From contig OY970829.1 of the NCBI GenBank assembly GCA_963853835.1, positions 30,405,764 to 30,469,763 on the forward strand: 64,000 bases of DNA, given 5' to 3'. This DNA comes from Calendula officinalis (taxonomy: Eukaryota; Streptophyta; Magnoliopsida; Asterales; Asteraceae). Position numbers and translations under genes: made by a program. Positions 11,091 to 22,195 of the stretch are shown in pieces. How positions within the stretch are numbered: position 1 is the first letter of the stretch; every line of letters starts with the position of its first letter. The notes below the pieces were generated by a model that did no database searches, was not told where the DNA came from, and was given only the letters and a program-made list of their open reading frames with translations.

Positions 11091-12217
11091 ATTAACGTGT
11101 ACAATGAAACTAGAAAACTAAAAATGTAATATTGAGAAGCTTAAGAGACTAATTATGTAAATTATTAAAAATCAGTAGCCTAACAGAGATAGAATATGAA
11201 AATTAACCATTATATAAAATAAACAAGTCTTGTTAACTCGATGCGACTTAAGAATTGAAGGGGTGGTAACTTGAGAATTGTTTTTGAAAGAAAAGAAGCA
11301 TCGGGTATGTGCTAAAAGAAAGAAACAAGCCAAGAACATGTGATGAAATTTAGGGTTCTATTCTCCGTTGTAATACATTTAATTAAGTATATCTACCTTT
11401 ACATCAACTAACTTCATATTTTTGGATTCACATGAACAATTTTTGAAAAAGTTAATATAAGGCTGCAACATTTATTTAAATAAAAATACAGAATAATAAT
11501 ACGCCGGGATATGGTGGGTAATAAATCAAAACTGAGCAGGTGGAATGTGGTGGACATCAACAAACTAGAGAAAACTTCATTGGTTGTCGGACTTTCTTTT
11601 CTTTTAACATTACTCAGATTTGATATCTTCCTTCTTTTCCTTTATTAGATTTCATATCTGAAACTGAATGTAGTTTTTAAATGTTACTTTTTTTACTGAC
11701 ATCCTACTTTTTAGTTTTTACAACAAATTCTTTAATCGAAGTTTTAAAATATTCAGGGTTAGGTACCTAAATACACAAATCTTTGTTTTTAGTTTCCCCA
11801 TCCCATTGTTGGCGTTTTTTTTATCAATTTTATAAATAATATTTGTGAAGAAAAATAATATCGACCTTATTAGAAGAAAGTATTTCAGTAAAAATGACGT
11901 TGCATATAACTTAGTTGTGGTTTTCAAATCCCCCAAGAAACCATGTTATGTAGATACATAATATCTAATAGACCTTAACTATAGATAGTTACAGGGCATT
12001 CATGCAATTTATCACATACAAAAGAGCAACGAAATTAGACGTATTGGATACTAAGAGATCTATTTAATTAAACGGAAATTAATTTCTGTCGGTCTTGTTT
12101 TATAGATGTGGTATGTTTGGTTATGAAGGTTTTGATATAATTTTGGCTTCATGTATTTCGTTCAAAAAAAAAAATGAATGTCTGTGAACTCCTCCTTGTT
12201 TTATTTCGAAAGGTATA
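11091..12217. other. noncoding interval
   Basis: AT-rich with no supported gene. Short frames such as 11718-11936 (minus) are hydrophobic and unlike known domains. No clear element termini were found. Confidence 0.4.
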
Positions 12218-12486
12218 TGTTGGGTCACATTTATTGTAACTAATAGTGTAGGGGTGTAATGTGTAATTAGTCTAAATTAGGTCTAGGTATAAATACCTTG
12301 GTCTAAGCTAATTACTCTAAGCTTTGCATAATTTGTATTGTTTCTATCCTAAGCAAAGTGTGCTATTCAAGTTTTCTCTCTAGATCCACCATCTCAATAT
12401 ATCTTCCAATTCTTACTTGATATTACTTAATCTATGAATTAATCCTTGGATTCACAATCCAAATTATATATACCCTACCACAGTTT
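12218..12486 (+). mobile_element. possible Copia-type solo LTR or TRIM fragment
   Basis: The stretch starts TGTTGGGTCACATTT, has a TATA-box-like GGTATAAATACC at about 12286-12297 and a TCTCTCTAGATC leader-like run near 12378, which is how short Copia LTRs look. The 3' end and a target duplication could not be fixed, so the boundaries are approximate. Confidence 0.3.
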
Positions 12487-13465
12487 TTAAAAGGTGTCAC
12501 AAATGTAATATGACACTTTTTCGAATAAGAAGCAAAGCCTAAATACAAATAATTCTCAATGACATCGTGAAAGAGAGTAAACGGTCTTATGAGACATTAT
12601 ATGGGATAACAAAAATTACAATTTGATTGATATACATGCGAAAGCAACAAAGATCACAATTAAAGGATTATTTCACCAAATAATTTGAAGCGTTCCTATC
12701 TTTTTATGAACCGTAATATATAGAATTAAAACGAACCATTAGAAATACCTTTAATTGAGCCATAGATTCTGTTATGCATCTTCATGAGTACTTGGAGAAC
12801 CCTAATTAAGTTAAATATACCAAAGTTTTTCACGGGGATGTCTAATCAAGTCAAATTAAAAGGTTTTGTCTTGTTTACTTCAGATCATCAAAAAGCAAGT
12901 TTCAAATTCTTTTGGAGGATAACAAATATGAAAGCATTAGTGGACAGTCTTCGAGTGGTAATCTTGAATTTGAAATTGTATGGCATCTAAGGTTCGCATC
13001 GCTAGTTTCAAGTTTTTCGCAAGATCGGTTGACGTCATCAAGAAGTCATCCTTCTTCTGAAAAAATCAGGAAAATTGTTGAGAATCTTGGTCTAACTTTT
13101 AATGATCAAAATAAACATAAATGTACCGAAAAACAAGTTAAAAAAAAATTATGTTTATATCCAAATCAATGATTTCATATTTTAAACTAAATTACGGCAA
13201 GGCCCACAAAATTTAGCTGGGGCGCATTTTCGAAAAATCAATCCATGTATACATGTGTGTAAACTCATTTGAATCAACGCAATTCAAACGTAATATTGAA
13301 AATAGATGGACTACAGTGTCCAATCCGGACATTTAACTTGGGGATCGGTGTGACACTTTTAATTTGGCTGAAATTTTAGTTATTTGGAAAAAGAAATTAT
13401 TTCAGGGGGTCATTTTTAACATTTTGCCCAGGATCTAAAAATTGATTTGATCTGCCTGACATTAC
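12487..13465. other. interval downstream of the bHLH exon with an unrecognised ORF
   Basis: Plus-strand frames at 12784-12990 and 12912-13172 overlap. The second encodes MEDNKYESISGQSSSGNLEFE followed by a Ser/Arg-rich stretch that reads like a real protein fragment, but I do not recognise a family. Similar phrasing continues upstream in other frames, so it may be a decayed gene piece. The last coding exon of the bHLH gene (the C-terminal ACT-like tail expected after 13466) would fall here on the minus strand, but I could not find it. Confidence 0.3.
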
Positions 13466-13849
13466 CTTAGCAACAATGGTTATAAGGAGAGTCGTATCGG
13501 CAAATGGCAAGGCGTTGCTACTAGTGACCGAAAAACCAAGCTTCTGCATCTCACTAAACGCTTTCACGAATGACAAATAGTTTTTCTGGCAGTAGATTCG
13601 TACTAGCACACTGCTTCCCGACATCCTCACTGCAATATCTGGATTTGGGCTAGGACTCCCTCCAAAGACTGGTTCACCCGAAAAAGTACCATCGTATTCA
13701 CTACAACTAAGTTTTGGTTTTTTTGACGATATTATAACGGGTTGCGTATTATGTGTCTTTGAACATGATAATCCCTCGAGTTCCTTCACACGCCATTGAA
13801 GTTCTTGTATATAATCAGCTGCATCTTCTAACACCGTTGCCTTATCCAT
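13466..13849 (-). CDS. bHLH (group IVa) transcription factor, exon 3
   Basis: This 128-codon exon starts MDKATVLEDAADYIQELQ, the second helix of the bHLH domain, and continues as a leucine-rich dimerisation helix (WRVKELEGL). A linker follows, then an ACT-like C-terminal domain (VRIYCQKNYLSF, then FSVTSSNALPFADTTLLITI). The acceptor is TTATAG before 13849. A GTAATG donor after Ala-Lys at 13466/13465 implies one more short exon, not found; without splicing the frame runs to a stop at 13397. The join to exon 2 is phase 0 and makes the family sequence LSALLPGLKK/MDKATVL. Group IVa bHLH factors are nuclear E-box binders, some linked to ER bodies or iron and stress responses. Intron 2 is about 7.7 kb because of the element at 13957-21026. 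Confidence 0.85.
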
Positions 13850-13956
13850 CTATAACAGAATAGTTAACTAGCTCTTAAGATAAGAAATTACAAGAAATTT
13901 ATTACGACATCTCAAAGGAAGCTTTTTTTCTTGTATCTTATTAGTATTTAAATAAG

Positions 13957-14227
13957 TGAAAGACCTATTTAATCTATAATCAAGCTAATCCATGAAGATT
14001 CAAGTGAGAAATAGAAGATTTGAGTGAGTGTGTGTTCTTGGTGTAAGTGTGTGAAGTTGAGAGAGAATGAGATGAATGAAATTTTCCCTAAAAATGTATT
14101 CAGTAATTGTGTGGAAAGCTTGACTTGAAAGTCAAAGATACAACCTTATATACTCCTACCACTTAACAAAGGACAAGTTAACTAACGGACTTTAAAGATC
14201 AAAACTATTACAAAACTAGTCCTAACA
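13957..14227 (-). repeat. 3' LTR of E1
   Basis: It is 271 bp, TGAAAGACC to CCTAACA on plus. It is preceded by the ATAAG duplication and followed by a pyrimidine run (CGGCCCCCTTTTTGATCTT), the complement of the polypurine tract. Confidence 0.9.
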
Positions 14228-15359
14228 ATCTCGGCCCCCTTTTTGATCTTTAACACGTCATCCCAGTCTTCAAACTTCAGATTCTTCTCATTATCTGTCT
14301 TTGGCAAGAAAATGTTTTTCTGAATTTCAAGATTAAAACATTTCAGAAATCTGGAAGTTTAATATACTCAAAGTGGAAATGTTTTTCGTTGATACTGTTT
14401 GAGTGAGGAAATCCTATAACTGATTTACTAAAGATTTGAAAATTTTAGGAAAGAGAATATCAGTTAAGTACGGATTTGACTGGGTTTTCAGATAATGGAG
14501 AGGTTGTTTTTTGGATTTTGTGGTAGAGGAGGATAAGGATATAATGATAGTGTTTTTGAATGATTTGTCAGTTAAAGTTTTGGATGTGTATGTATGATTG
14601 TTTAGTATGTATGGAAAAATGATATGTAGATTTAGGATTTGGGTGAATGTGGATAATTTGTATTTGATATGGAACAAAAGGTTTGTACAGTTAAGCTTTT
14701 GTACGGATAAGAATGGTTTAAACGGTTAAGCTTTTGAATGTATGTGATCGTTACGGAATTTGAAAAGAAAAATTTAAACGGTTAAGATTCGGATGGAAAT
14801 GGATGTGGATTTGTGGTTTGGATAGAAAGATTTATTCGATTAAGTTTCTGGTTGAAATGGTTGAGTTTTTTAATGTAATGGTTGAGATTTTTGAGAGAGA
14901 TTTCTGTAGATATGTCGATTTCTTCTTCTTCTTCACTTGTCTTTCTTTTTAAACTTTGTTAATCACTTTCTCTTCCTCTGAATTTCTATATATATACTAT
15001 ATCTGATTTTGCCGATAATTTGAGTACATTAGACATGAATTTTCTTCGTTGATGAGATGTTTGTGGTTCTTCTTAAAGTTGTACATTTCTTGCTCATTTA
15101 TTTCTTGCTCATTTCTCCCCCTCATGAGGATCATGAAAAGGAGCCTCATGTTAATGATGAATAAATGCGTTGTGAAAACGGAGAGAGGAAATTGGATGTC
15201 TTTGTAATACAAGAGCCAAGATAGGATAGTTGTACGGTGCATTTCGGAATCGAGAACCAGTAACATGTAGTACTCATGAAGTATCCAGCTAAAATTGATT
15301 TTCCAGAATCTTTGAGAAAAATATTTGAAAAATAGAGAATAACAGTGTCAAGAATCACC

Positions 15360-16560
15360 GGAAGTCATAAACAGATGCAAGCTTTACTGAAGATCTTCAG
15401 TAAAGAGATCGACGAATTTGACAGACAGGATGATTGAAGACATTGTTAAGCAAAGATTTGGGATTTAAAAGAAATCAATTTGAAGTGGATAAATGATCAG
15501 TGCACAAAGATGATTTTGTGTGTGAGATCATATGAATAATTCAGAATTTAATCTGAACCATTTGGAGAAAAAGTAAAATACATTCTTCATTGCTATATGT
15601 TTGTACAAATTGTTTGAAAAATGGTAAGAACAATCAATTCAAGATGTTGTTATAAACAGATGCAATCAGTACTAATCGAAATTAGTAAAGAGATCGACGA
15701 ATTTAACAACAGCTTGTGGTGAGTGTTACAAACAAATATTTGAAAATTTAAAAATTGTGCAAAATCAGAAAAATGATTTGAAAAATTATGTCAGCAACGC
15801 AAGAGAAAAAAGTTGGGCATAAACAGATGCAATCTTTAGTAATCAGATTAGTAAAGAGATCGACGAATTTAACCAAAATTTATATCCTACGTTGTGAACA
15901 CATCATTGTGAGCACAAAGTATGAGTAAAAATTTTGTGAGGAATATACAGATGTTGATCATAGAGTGTCAACTCTGTATGAGAAAGTGAGGTCAACAACG
16001 CAAGAGAAAAGAGTTTGACATAAACAGATGCAATCTTTACTAATTAGATTAGTAAAGAGATCGACGAATTTGTCAAAAACTTATATCCTACGTAACTAGC
16101 ACATGAGTTGAGTAAAAAAAATATAACAGTTAAGATTGAGTTGTGCTAAAGTTGTAGCAACAACGAAACTCAAAATGTTGAATTTTGTAGAAAAATTTGA
16201 GTTTCACAGAAATATGAAAAATGAGAATGTGATGTCAACAATGCAAGAGACAAAAAGGTGTCATAAACAGATGCAATCTTTACTAACGAAAGTAGTAAAG
16301 AGGTCGACGAATTTGACAACAGTTTGTATCCTACATTGGTAACATATGAGTTTAAGTAAAAATTTTGAATATAGTGTGAAGTTGTGCCAACGGTATGACA
16401 ACAACGAAACTCAAATAGATTTTGAAAGATATTGAGTTTAAGTTTGAAAACAAAACTGAGGAGATGATGTCATCAACGCAAGAGATAAAAGTATGTCATA
16501 TACAGATGCAATCAATACTAATCGAAACTAGTAGAGAGATCGACGAATTTGACAAAAATT
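15360..16560 (-). repeat. six-unit hairpin repeat array of E1
   Basis: Units of about 170-280 bp begin at about 15367, 15651, 15818, 16020, 16263 and 16498. Each has a constant ATAAACAGATGCAA, then a variable inverted repeat, then AGAGATCGACGAATTT. Stems include CTTTACTGAAGA/TCTTCAGTAAAG (15382-15405, a 24-bp palindrome), CTTTACTAAT-TAG-ATTAGTAAAG (16035-16057) and ACTAAT-CGAA-ATTAGT (15671-15686). Loop and stem tip change together between units while pairing is kept in most. Four units also share CAACGCAAGAGA upstream. The array lies 3' of the coding part in element orientation. Confidence 0.85.
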
Positions 16561-16700
16561 TGTATCATACGTAGACAACATATAAGTGAGGAAAACATTT
16601 TTGAACTAAAATAATGAAACTCAATTGAACAAATTTTGAAAATATTGAGATTGAGTTTCTGAAGAATTTGAATGATGAATAAAAATGGGTTAACAAAGAG

Positions 16701-16872
16701 TATGCTCCCCCTTTACCGATGAAGTTTCATAAAAATGCTCCCCCTTGACGAATGAATGTCAATTTTCTCCCCCTTAACAAGTGAATATTGATTTTCTCCC
16801 CCTCAACCAATTAAGAGCTAGTTGCCCCCCCCTCAATCAATTAAGAGCTATTTGCTCCCGCTCAACCAATGA
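16701..16872 (-). repeat. array of polypurine-tract-like GGGGGAG motifs in E1
   Basis: On the minus strand at least six GGGGGAG or GGGGGGG tracts recur every 25-40 bp, each after a short AT-rich word (GGTTGAGGGGGAGC and similar). They lie directly 3' of the coding region in element sense. SIRE-like elements are known for purine tracts in this position. Confidence 0.75.
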
Positions 16873-16975
16873 AATCATTGAGAAACGGGTTTCAAGCTGA
16901 GTTAGTTGAAAGCCATTTCGGTTAGAAACGGGTTATACACCGATGTGTACATAAGCCATTATCCTGCAAAACAAA

Positions 16976-17437
16976 TCAAACAACTTTTGGTACCCATTTT
17001 TGTTTAGGTCCGACGATGTTAGCGTGAGAATGAAACCACCAATAAGTTGTATCGATTTGATTTAAAGATTGAGAGTTCCAAGAAAAACTGAAACTTGATG
17101 TTTCACTTTCAAATAATTTCCGGGGAATTATTTGAGATGTTGGAGTTTTGGGAACCCATTTTGCTTTTAAGATTGAGGATGTTTTGTAAACATAAACAGG
17201 AGATGTTTTTGGCACTTGTGTAAAAGTCATATTAGGTGCCAATGAAAGTAAATCATTTCTTGAGTATTTTAACGATTTAGTTTTGGAAAAGATTTTCTTT
17301 GAAGCACTCGAATGTTTCAACACGGTTGATGGTGTAGGTTTATCCACTTGAGAATGCTTAAGTCTATAAGAGGAACCTAATTTATTTGGAGTTTTAGGTG
17401 CGGAATTTCCTCTAATAACTTGTTTAAGAGCATTCAT
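16976..17437 (-). CDS. E1 ORF, C-terminal gag/protease spacer remnant
   Basis: This 153-codon basic frame overlaps the end of the upstream coiled-coil frame by an ATGA, in another reading frame. It is rich in Lys, Ser and Thr and ends GPKQKWVPKVV. In Asteraceae SIRE-like polyproteins a 'KWVPK' phrase of this kind precedes the protease, so I read this as the last piece of the gag-protease spacer, with protease, integrase and RT deleted after it. The change of frame from the upstream ORF is shared with E2, so it predates the duplication. Function is unknown. Confidence 0.5.
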   Translation of the reverse strand: MNALKQVIRGNSAPKTPNKLGSSYRLKHSQVDKPTPSTVLKHSSASKKIFSKTKSLKYSRNDLLSLAPNMTFTQVPKTSPVYVYKTSSILKAKWVPKTPTSQIIPRKLFESETSSFSFSWNSQSLNQIDTTYWWFHSHANIVGPKQKWVPKVV

Positions 17438-19104
17438 TTTCTTATCAGAGTGTGGCGGGACCGTGGATCTCCTAGGCTTAGGCTTGATAGAGGATTTGAT
17501 TGTGATTTCGGTTTAGGTGTAGAATTTCCTCTATGAACCTCAGTTTGCTTGATTTTATATAAATCACGATATGCCATGACAGGAGAAAACATTCTTGAGT
17601 TTTTACTTTTATTCATTGCAGTTAAAGGAGAATCTAAGTTCATAGATGCACTAGGCTTCTTAAGTTTCTGAAGATTAGATGATTTAGATTCTAAATTTTG
17701 AATTTGTGCTTGCAACTTTAGTTTCTCTTTCTCATAAGATTTATGTGTTTCATCAATTTTATTTTCTAATCCTTGAATTTTTGTTTGTAGAACTGATTTT
17801 TCGTTGTCAAACGCCTTATGTGTTTCATCTATTTCAGTTTCCAATTGACAAATTTTCTTTTCAAGAATTAGATTTGGTACATAAATCTTTGGTGTAACCT
17901 TTTGTTGAATAACATCATTTCCCTTAATTTCAAATTCTTCTGGTTTTATAATGGGAAAATAATCATCATTTTCAAATTGAGCCCTTTAAGTTTCATATGT
18001 TTTATTTAATTCAGTGTAATTGAAACTAATTTGAGCATTCTCCTTTTTAGCTCTGTTGAAGTTCTCTATTTCTTCTTCCTCGTCAGTCATCCGAATGAAA
18101 CGCTGCGAGATTCCATTGAGTAGATATCTTGAATCATATAATGTAGGAGCCATTTTGCACGAGGTCTTAAGATATTCTGGATTGTCAGCTCCTAGCCCCT
18201 CTCGAGAGTTGAAATATTTGAAATCTTTAGGCTTGTTAAGATGAATGGTTTGATCAGTGTGTCCTCGTTGAACAATCAATTCCTCAAGATGTTTGATATG
18301 TGAATTCAATTTAATTGTTTCATGCTTGAGTGTGTTTATGATAGTTTGTTTGTTTAGCATTTCTTTTTCAGAAATTGTATGAGACAAATTCTTAACATCA
18401 TTATCATTTTTGACATTCAATTCTGATACTTGATTTTGTAACTCCGGATTCTCAAGTTTGACATTTTTAATTTGTTTAATCTGTTGAACAAGTTGTTCAT
18501 TTTCATTTTGCAAATTATTTAAACGTTCTTGAAATTGATTATTTAAATCTTTTTCATCTAAAATGTTTTGTTTTAAAGAATCAATTTCAGAAATCTGAGT
18601 TGTAACAAAACAAGTATCCGGACCAATAAGATTATCAGAATTTGAAAAGAGGGAACTGATTACCTCAAGTTCTTTGTTGGCCTCTTCATGAAATCGATCA
18701 GTAACCTCCATATGCTTTTCATCCTTAGGATCTGAATCTTCCATCCATTTACTATCTTCAACTAAGAACACTTTTTCATACTCAATTTGTTTAGCCCTCG
18801 ACATTTTACGTTTATAATACTCGGAATCCCGAACGATTAATTTCTTTGTAGCATCCAAAGGTGTGACGGTTGGCTTTTTAGTTGAGATTGTAGCAGATAT
18901 ATCAGGCTTAATGTCGAATGAAGACCTCAGATTATTGTTTGTAGGCTTTGAATTATATTTCTTCGCATAGTCTGAAATATTTGCCATAACTCGTAGTACG
19001 TCTTGACGTTCTTTATCCAAATCATCATCGATAGCTGGTGTAGGTTTTTCCATTTGTTTATAATATTCGGCAGCTTTTCTCGCATTGGCAAGGTCTGGAT
19101 CCAT
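17434..19104 (-). pseudogene. E1 coiled-coil gag-spacer ORF, broken
   Basis: The frame starts MDPDLANARKAAEYY at 19104. An acidic N-terminal third is followed by long heptad-rich coiled coil (about residues 185-290, Leu/Asn/Gln/Lys-rich), a globular-looking part (PTLYDSRYLLNGISQRF) and a second coiled coil (about 415-480). In E1 the frame is closed by a TAA at codon 373 (17986-17988) where E2 has a Lys codon; the rest continues in frame through 17844-17434. It resembles, from memory, the spacer between gag and protease in Asteraceae SIRE-like Copia polyproteins. No zinc knuckle or enzyme motif is visible. The intact version is at 25506-27176. Confidence 0.6.
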
Positions 19105-19739
19105 ATTTTTGCGATTAGGATTTTGGGTAAAAGTTCTTGTGTGTTCAAAATGATAAAGATCTTGTGAAAGTTTTCTTTTAAAAACCTTTTAAAACAAATG
19201 TAAACATTAAAAGTGTTTAAAAAGTTTGAAAAAGTTGAAATTTAAAAAAAAAATTGTTTAAAATATGAATTAAAATTGTCTCGGTTAAGCTTTTAAAGAT
19301 GATATTTGATACCGGTTTTAAAATTTTGTATTGACTTTTGGACTTTGGGCTAAAAATGTTTTGGGCTTATTTGATTTGAACTGATTGAATGTAATCTTGG
19401 GCTTTGAAGACAATTAGTCAATTGAATAGAACTTGGGCCAAAAGGTCTGTGCCGAACTCTTTAGCAGATTGAGCTAATTGTGCCGAACATGAGATCGAAC
19501 ATAGCAGATTGATTGTTCAAGCAAAGATCGGATGAGATCGATTGTTCAAGCAGATTAAAATCGATTTTGTTTAATTAAACAAAGATCGATTTTGCTGAAT
19601 TGACTGCGAGATCTTCAGATTCTTCAGAATCGATTTTGTTCAATCGAGAATGTGATGAATCCAATTAAAATCGAATTAGGTGTTGAATTGTTTGTTTAAA
19701 TCAAGAACAGTTTAATGATTTTACGTGAGATGTATTGTT

Positions 19740-20310
19740 TTGGGCCGAACATAAGCAGATCGATTCATCCATTTGAACACTTTGCCGACTATTTTCTGGA
19801 ACAGATAGGTTGAAGTCGACGAACAAGATATGACGAATACAAGTGATGAAACAGAATTCAAGTTATGATTGAAGCCGTTGATTGTCGAGCTGTGGATATC
19901 GTTAGATTAATTGAACGATTTATGAATTGAATTTAGTGTTGATTTTATTTTGATACTGATCGACGATCTCAACTGATAGTGATTCTTGTGTTTTGGGATT
20001 ATTGTTTACGATCTCAATTGATGAAATACGATTGATCAATTGATGATTGATGAAATACGTAGGTCAAAAATTCGTTGATACCTGTTGCAAGCTGTGCCGA
20101 ACTGTGTGTTGAACGAAGGTGTCGAAGTAGGTGCAGTCGAACTAGGTATCTGGGCCGAATAGAGTTGGGCCGAACTTCAATAAGCAGCTGGGCCGAACTT
20201 CTACAAGTTCGGGCCGAACTTCTGTGTTATAAACGGGCCGAACTTGTTACAATACTTCGGGCCGAACTAGTGACAATACTTCGGGCCGAAGTTGTTCATC
20301 AACTTGAAGC
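19740..20310. repeat. leader of E1 with GGGCCGAACTT repeats
   Basis: Between the primer site and the coiled-coil ORF, GGGCCGAA recurs seven times in 20150-20300, usually followed by CTT, and once at 19742. GTGCCGAAC variants lie at about 19450, 19480 and 20085. A 98-codon plus-strand frame here (20075-20371) is an artefact of the repeat. The leader is about 1.65 kb long. Confidence 0.75.
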
Positions 20311-20742
20311 CGAACTTCACGAGCGTACGCAACACAGTCACCATTTTCTTCACTTTTTCAATTCAATTTAGCTCATTTCTTCACCGATTTGAATGATTCT
20401 TCTTTCTAAATGCTCGAAATCAACTTTCTAACACTTTGTACCGATCAAATAATCCATAACATAACACATTTACTCAGATTTTGCAAATTACAGTCACTTT
20501 TTGAGTTTTTCACTTTTTCACAAGAATCATCAAATTGAAGGTCGATTGTTGATGGAATTGATCTGAAATTGATTCTATTCTTCTTAGAAACAATGGAGAC
20601 ACACTATTCTGCACTCAATCCATCGATTTGGAACAAAAAATTACAACATTTAATTTTCATGACGAACATCAACTTTTCTTCACTTTTTCTCAGATCTTGA
20701 TCATTCTAGCTCGATTTTGGATCTTCTCTAAGAGAGATTTTG

Positions 20743-20754
20743 CTCTGATACCAA
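20743..20754 (-). other. primer binding site of E1 (tRNA-iMet)
   Basis: GCTCTGATACCA on plus is TGGTATCAGAGC on minus, two bases inside the LTR. It fixes the minus orientation. Confidence 0.88.
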
Positions 20755-20756
20755 TT

Positions 20757-21026
20757 GAAAGACCTATTTAATCTATAATCAAGCTAATCCATGAAGATTC
20801 AAGTGAGAAATAGAAGATTTGAGTGAGTGTGTGTTCTTGGTGTAAGTGTGTGAAGTTGAGAGAGAATGAGATGAATGAAACTTTCCCTAAAAATGTATTC
20901 AGTAATTGTGTGGAAAGCTTGACTTGAAAGTCAAAGATACAACCTTATATACTCCTACCACTTAACAAATGACAAGTTAACTAACGGACTTTAAAGATCA
21001 AAACTATTACAAAACTAGTCCTAACA
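20757..21026 (-). repeat. 5' LTR of E1
   Basis: It is 270 bp and ends CCTAACA on plus, adjoining ATAAG. It has one A fewer than the other LTRs at its inner edge (TGAAGACC against TGAAAGACC in E2), a loss after the duplication. Confidence 0.88.
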
Positions 21027-21562
21027 ATAAGTTTTTGGATGACTTTTTACCATTGGAATAAAGAATTTTTTAAAAAACTTACTCTAAACACTTATTTTTC
21101 CATAAACTCTTAATAAACTTTCATTGTTAGTTCTATTTAGTCCATATATTTAATAATTTTACATTTTAAACCTTATATATATATTTATATGTGAATCATT
21201 TATTATTTTATAATTGTAAATGATAACTTTATCATATTTCAATAGTTTTTGGTAAAGAACAAGTATGTTGATATTTATTTATTATTTTTATTTGGTGGTA
21301 TATTAAGTTTTATAAAATGCTATAAAAATTATCAAATTATATATGAGGGCATTTATAAAATATTTGAGATAGATAAAGATAAACTAGTAATAATAATAAG
21401 AAAAAGTTTTTGAAATGTTAACTATTGAAGAAGCTTTTTATAAATAAGCTTTTAGTAAGTGGAAAGCCAATGTGACAAAAATAATAAGTTATTATGAGGT
21501 TAACCATTGGAGATGCTCTTAGTATTATAATGTATCAATCGTATAAAATTTATGGTTAGTAC

Positions 21563-22073
21563 CTTCTTTAGGCCGGGAAGTAGGGCGGACAAAGAAATAA
21601 ACCGTCTAGCTACCTTTTCTCTTCTCTTCCTCTCGGCCAACATATGATCTTGTAACTGAATCCGGTTCCGGATCATGCCCTTTTTGGTTCCACTTGCGTA
21701 ACCAAATGAGTCGGTGAACGAGATGACCTCATCTTTAGGTTTTATATCTCCAAAAGATATAGTGAAAGTGTTGGGAATATCATGAAGGGGCTTTGGCTTA
21801 GATTTTGGGTTTTCATCATGTGGATTATTGATAATATTGTTGGCTGTTTTACAAGGAGGCAACCTTTTGATGTTGGTCATTTCTTTGATGCATGCCGGAA
21901 CTTGATCTACAAAAGAATCAACCATTACCTGGATTATGAACCCTTGATCTTGCATTCCCTACGAGTATAGAGTTCCAAAAATTAAGAAATATGTATATAT
22001 AACCATATATTTCTTCTATACTTTAACTAATTACCTGTTGTGAATGTGATAACCATGTGGATGACGTATCCAT
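21563..22073 (-). CDS. bHLH (group IVa) transcription factor, exons 1 and 2
   Basis: Exon 1 is 22035-22073 (MDTSSTWLSHSQQ, donor GTAATT); exon 2 is 21563-21958 (acceptor TCGTAG, donor GTACTA). All joins are phase 0. Exon 2 ends with the basic region and helix 1: QDHMLAERKRREKVARRF then ISLSALLPGLKK. The His, Glu and Arg-x-Arg-Arg positions needed for E-box binding are present. The N-terminal start (MDTSS...W) matches the way group IVa bHLHs begin. With exon 3 (13466-13849) the product is 273 residues plus a missing short last exon; such proteins are usually around 300. Two further copies of these exons follow at 22812-23155 and 29636-30146. Because the E1 insertion is in an intron, the gene could still work if the 7.7 kb intron is spliced. 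Confidence 0.82.
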
Positions 22074-22195
22074 TGCTTTAATAGTTTAATATGTGAATGT
22101 AGCATATGTTAACTTTGAAGCTAAGCTGCCATCAAAAGTGAATTAACAAATAGCTAGTTCACTAAGATTCGAAACAACTCAAATTTCAGTGAAAA

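Larger units (their letters stand above)
13957..21026 (-). mobile_element. non-autonomous Copia-type LTR element E1 (7.07 kb) in bHLH intron 2, TSD ATAAG
   Basis: LTRs of 271 and 270 bp (13957-14227 and 20757-21026) are flanked by a perfect ATAAG duplication (13952-13956, 21027-21031). On the minus strand the LTR starts TGTTAGGAC and ends GTCTTTCA. It is followed two bases later by the tRNA-Met primer site (GCTCTGATACCA on plus, about 20743-20754), and a polypurine tract adjoins the other LTR. The LTRs differ at about three positions by eye, so insertion was recent. In minus order the interior holds a leader with GGGCCGAACTT repeats, a coiled-coil ORF in pieces, a GGGGGAG array and a six-unit hairpin array. 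No protease, integrase or RT is encoded. The second copy is 23266-29099. Confidence 0.9.

Noticed and set aside
15360..16560. CRISPR-like array (regular repeats and spacers)
   Set aside because: Plant nuclear DNA inside an LTR element; spacing is uneven (167-284 bp) and the interval sequences are themselves related.
20075..20371. 98-codon plus-strand ORF (also 28148-28444)
   Set aside because: Generated by the GGGCCGAACTT leader repeats, on the antisense strand of the element.
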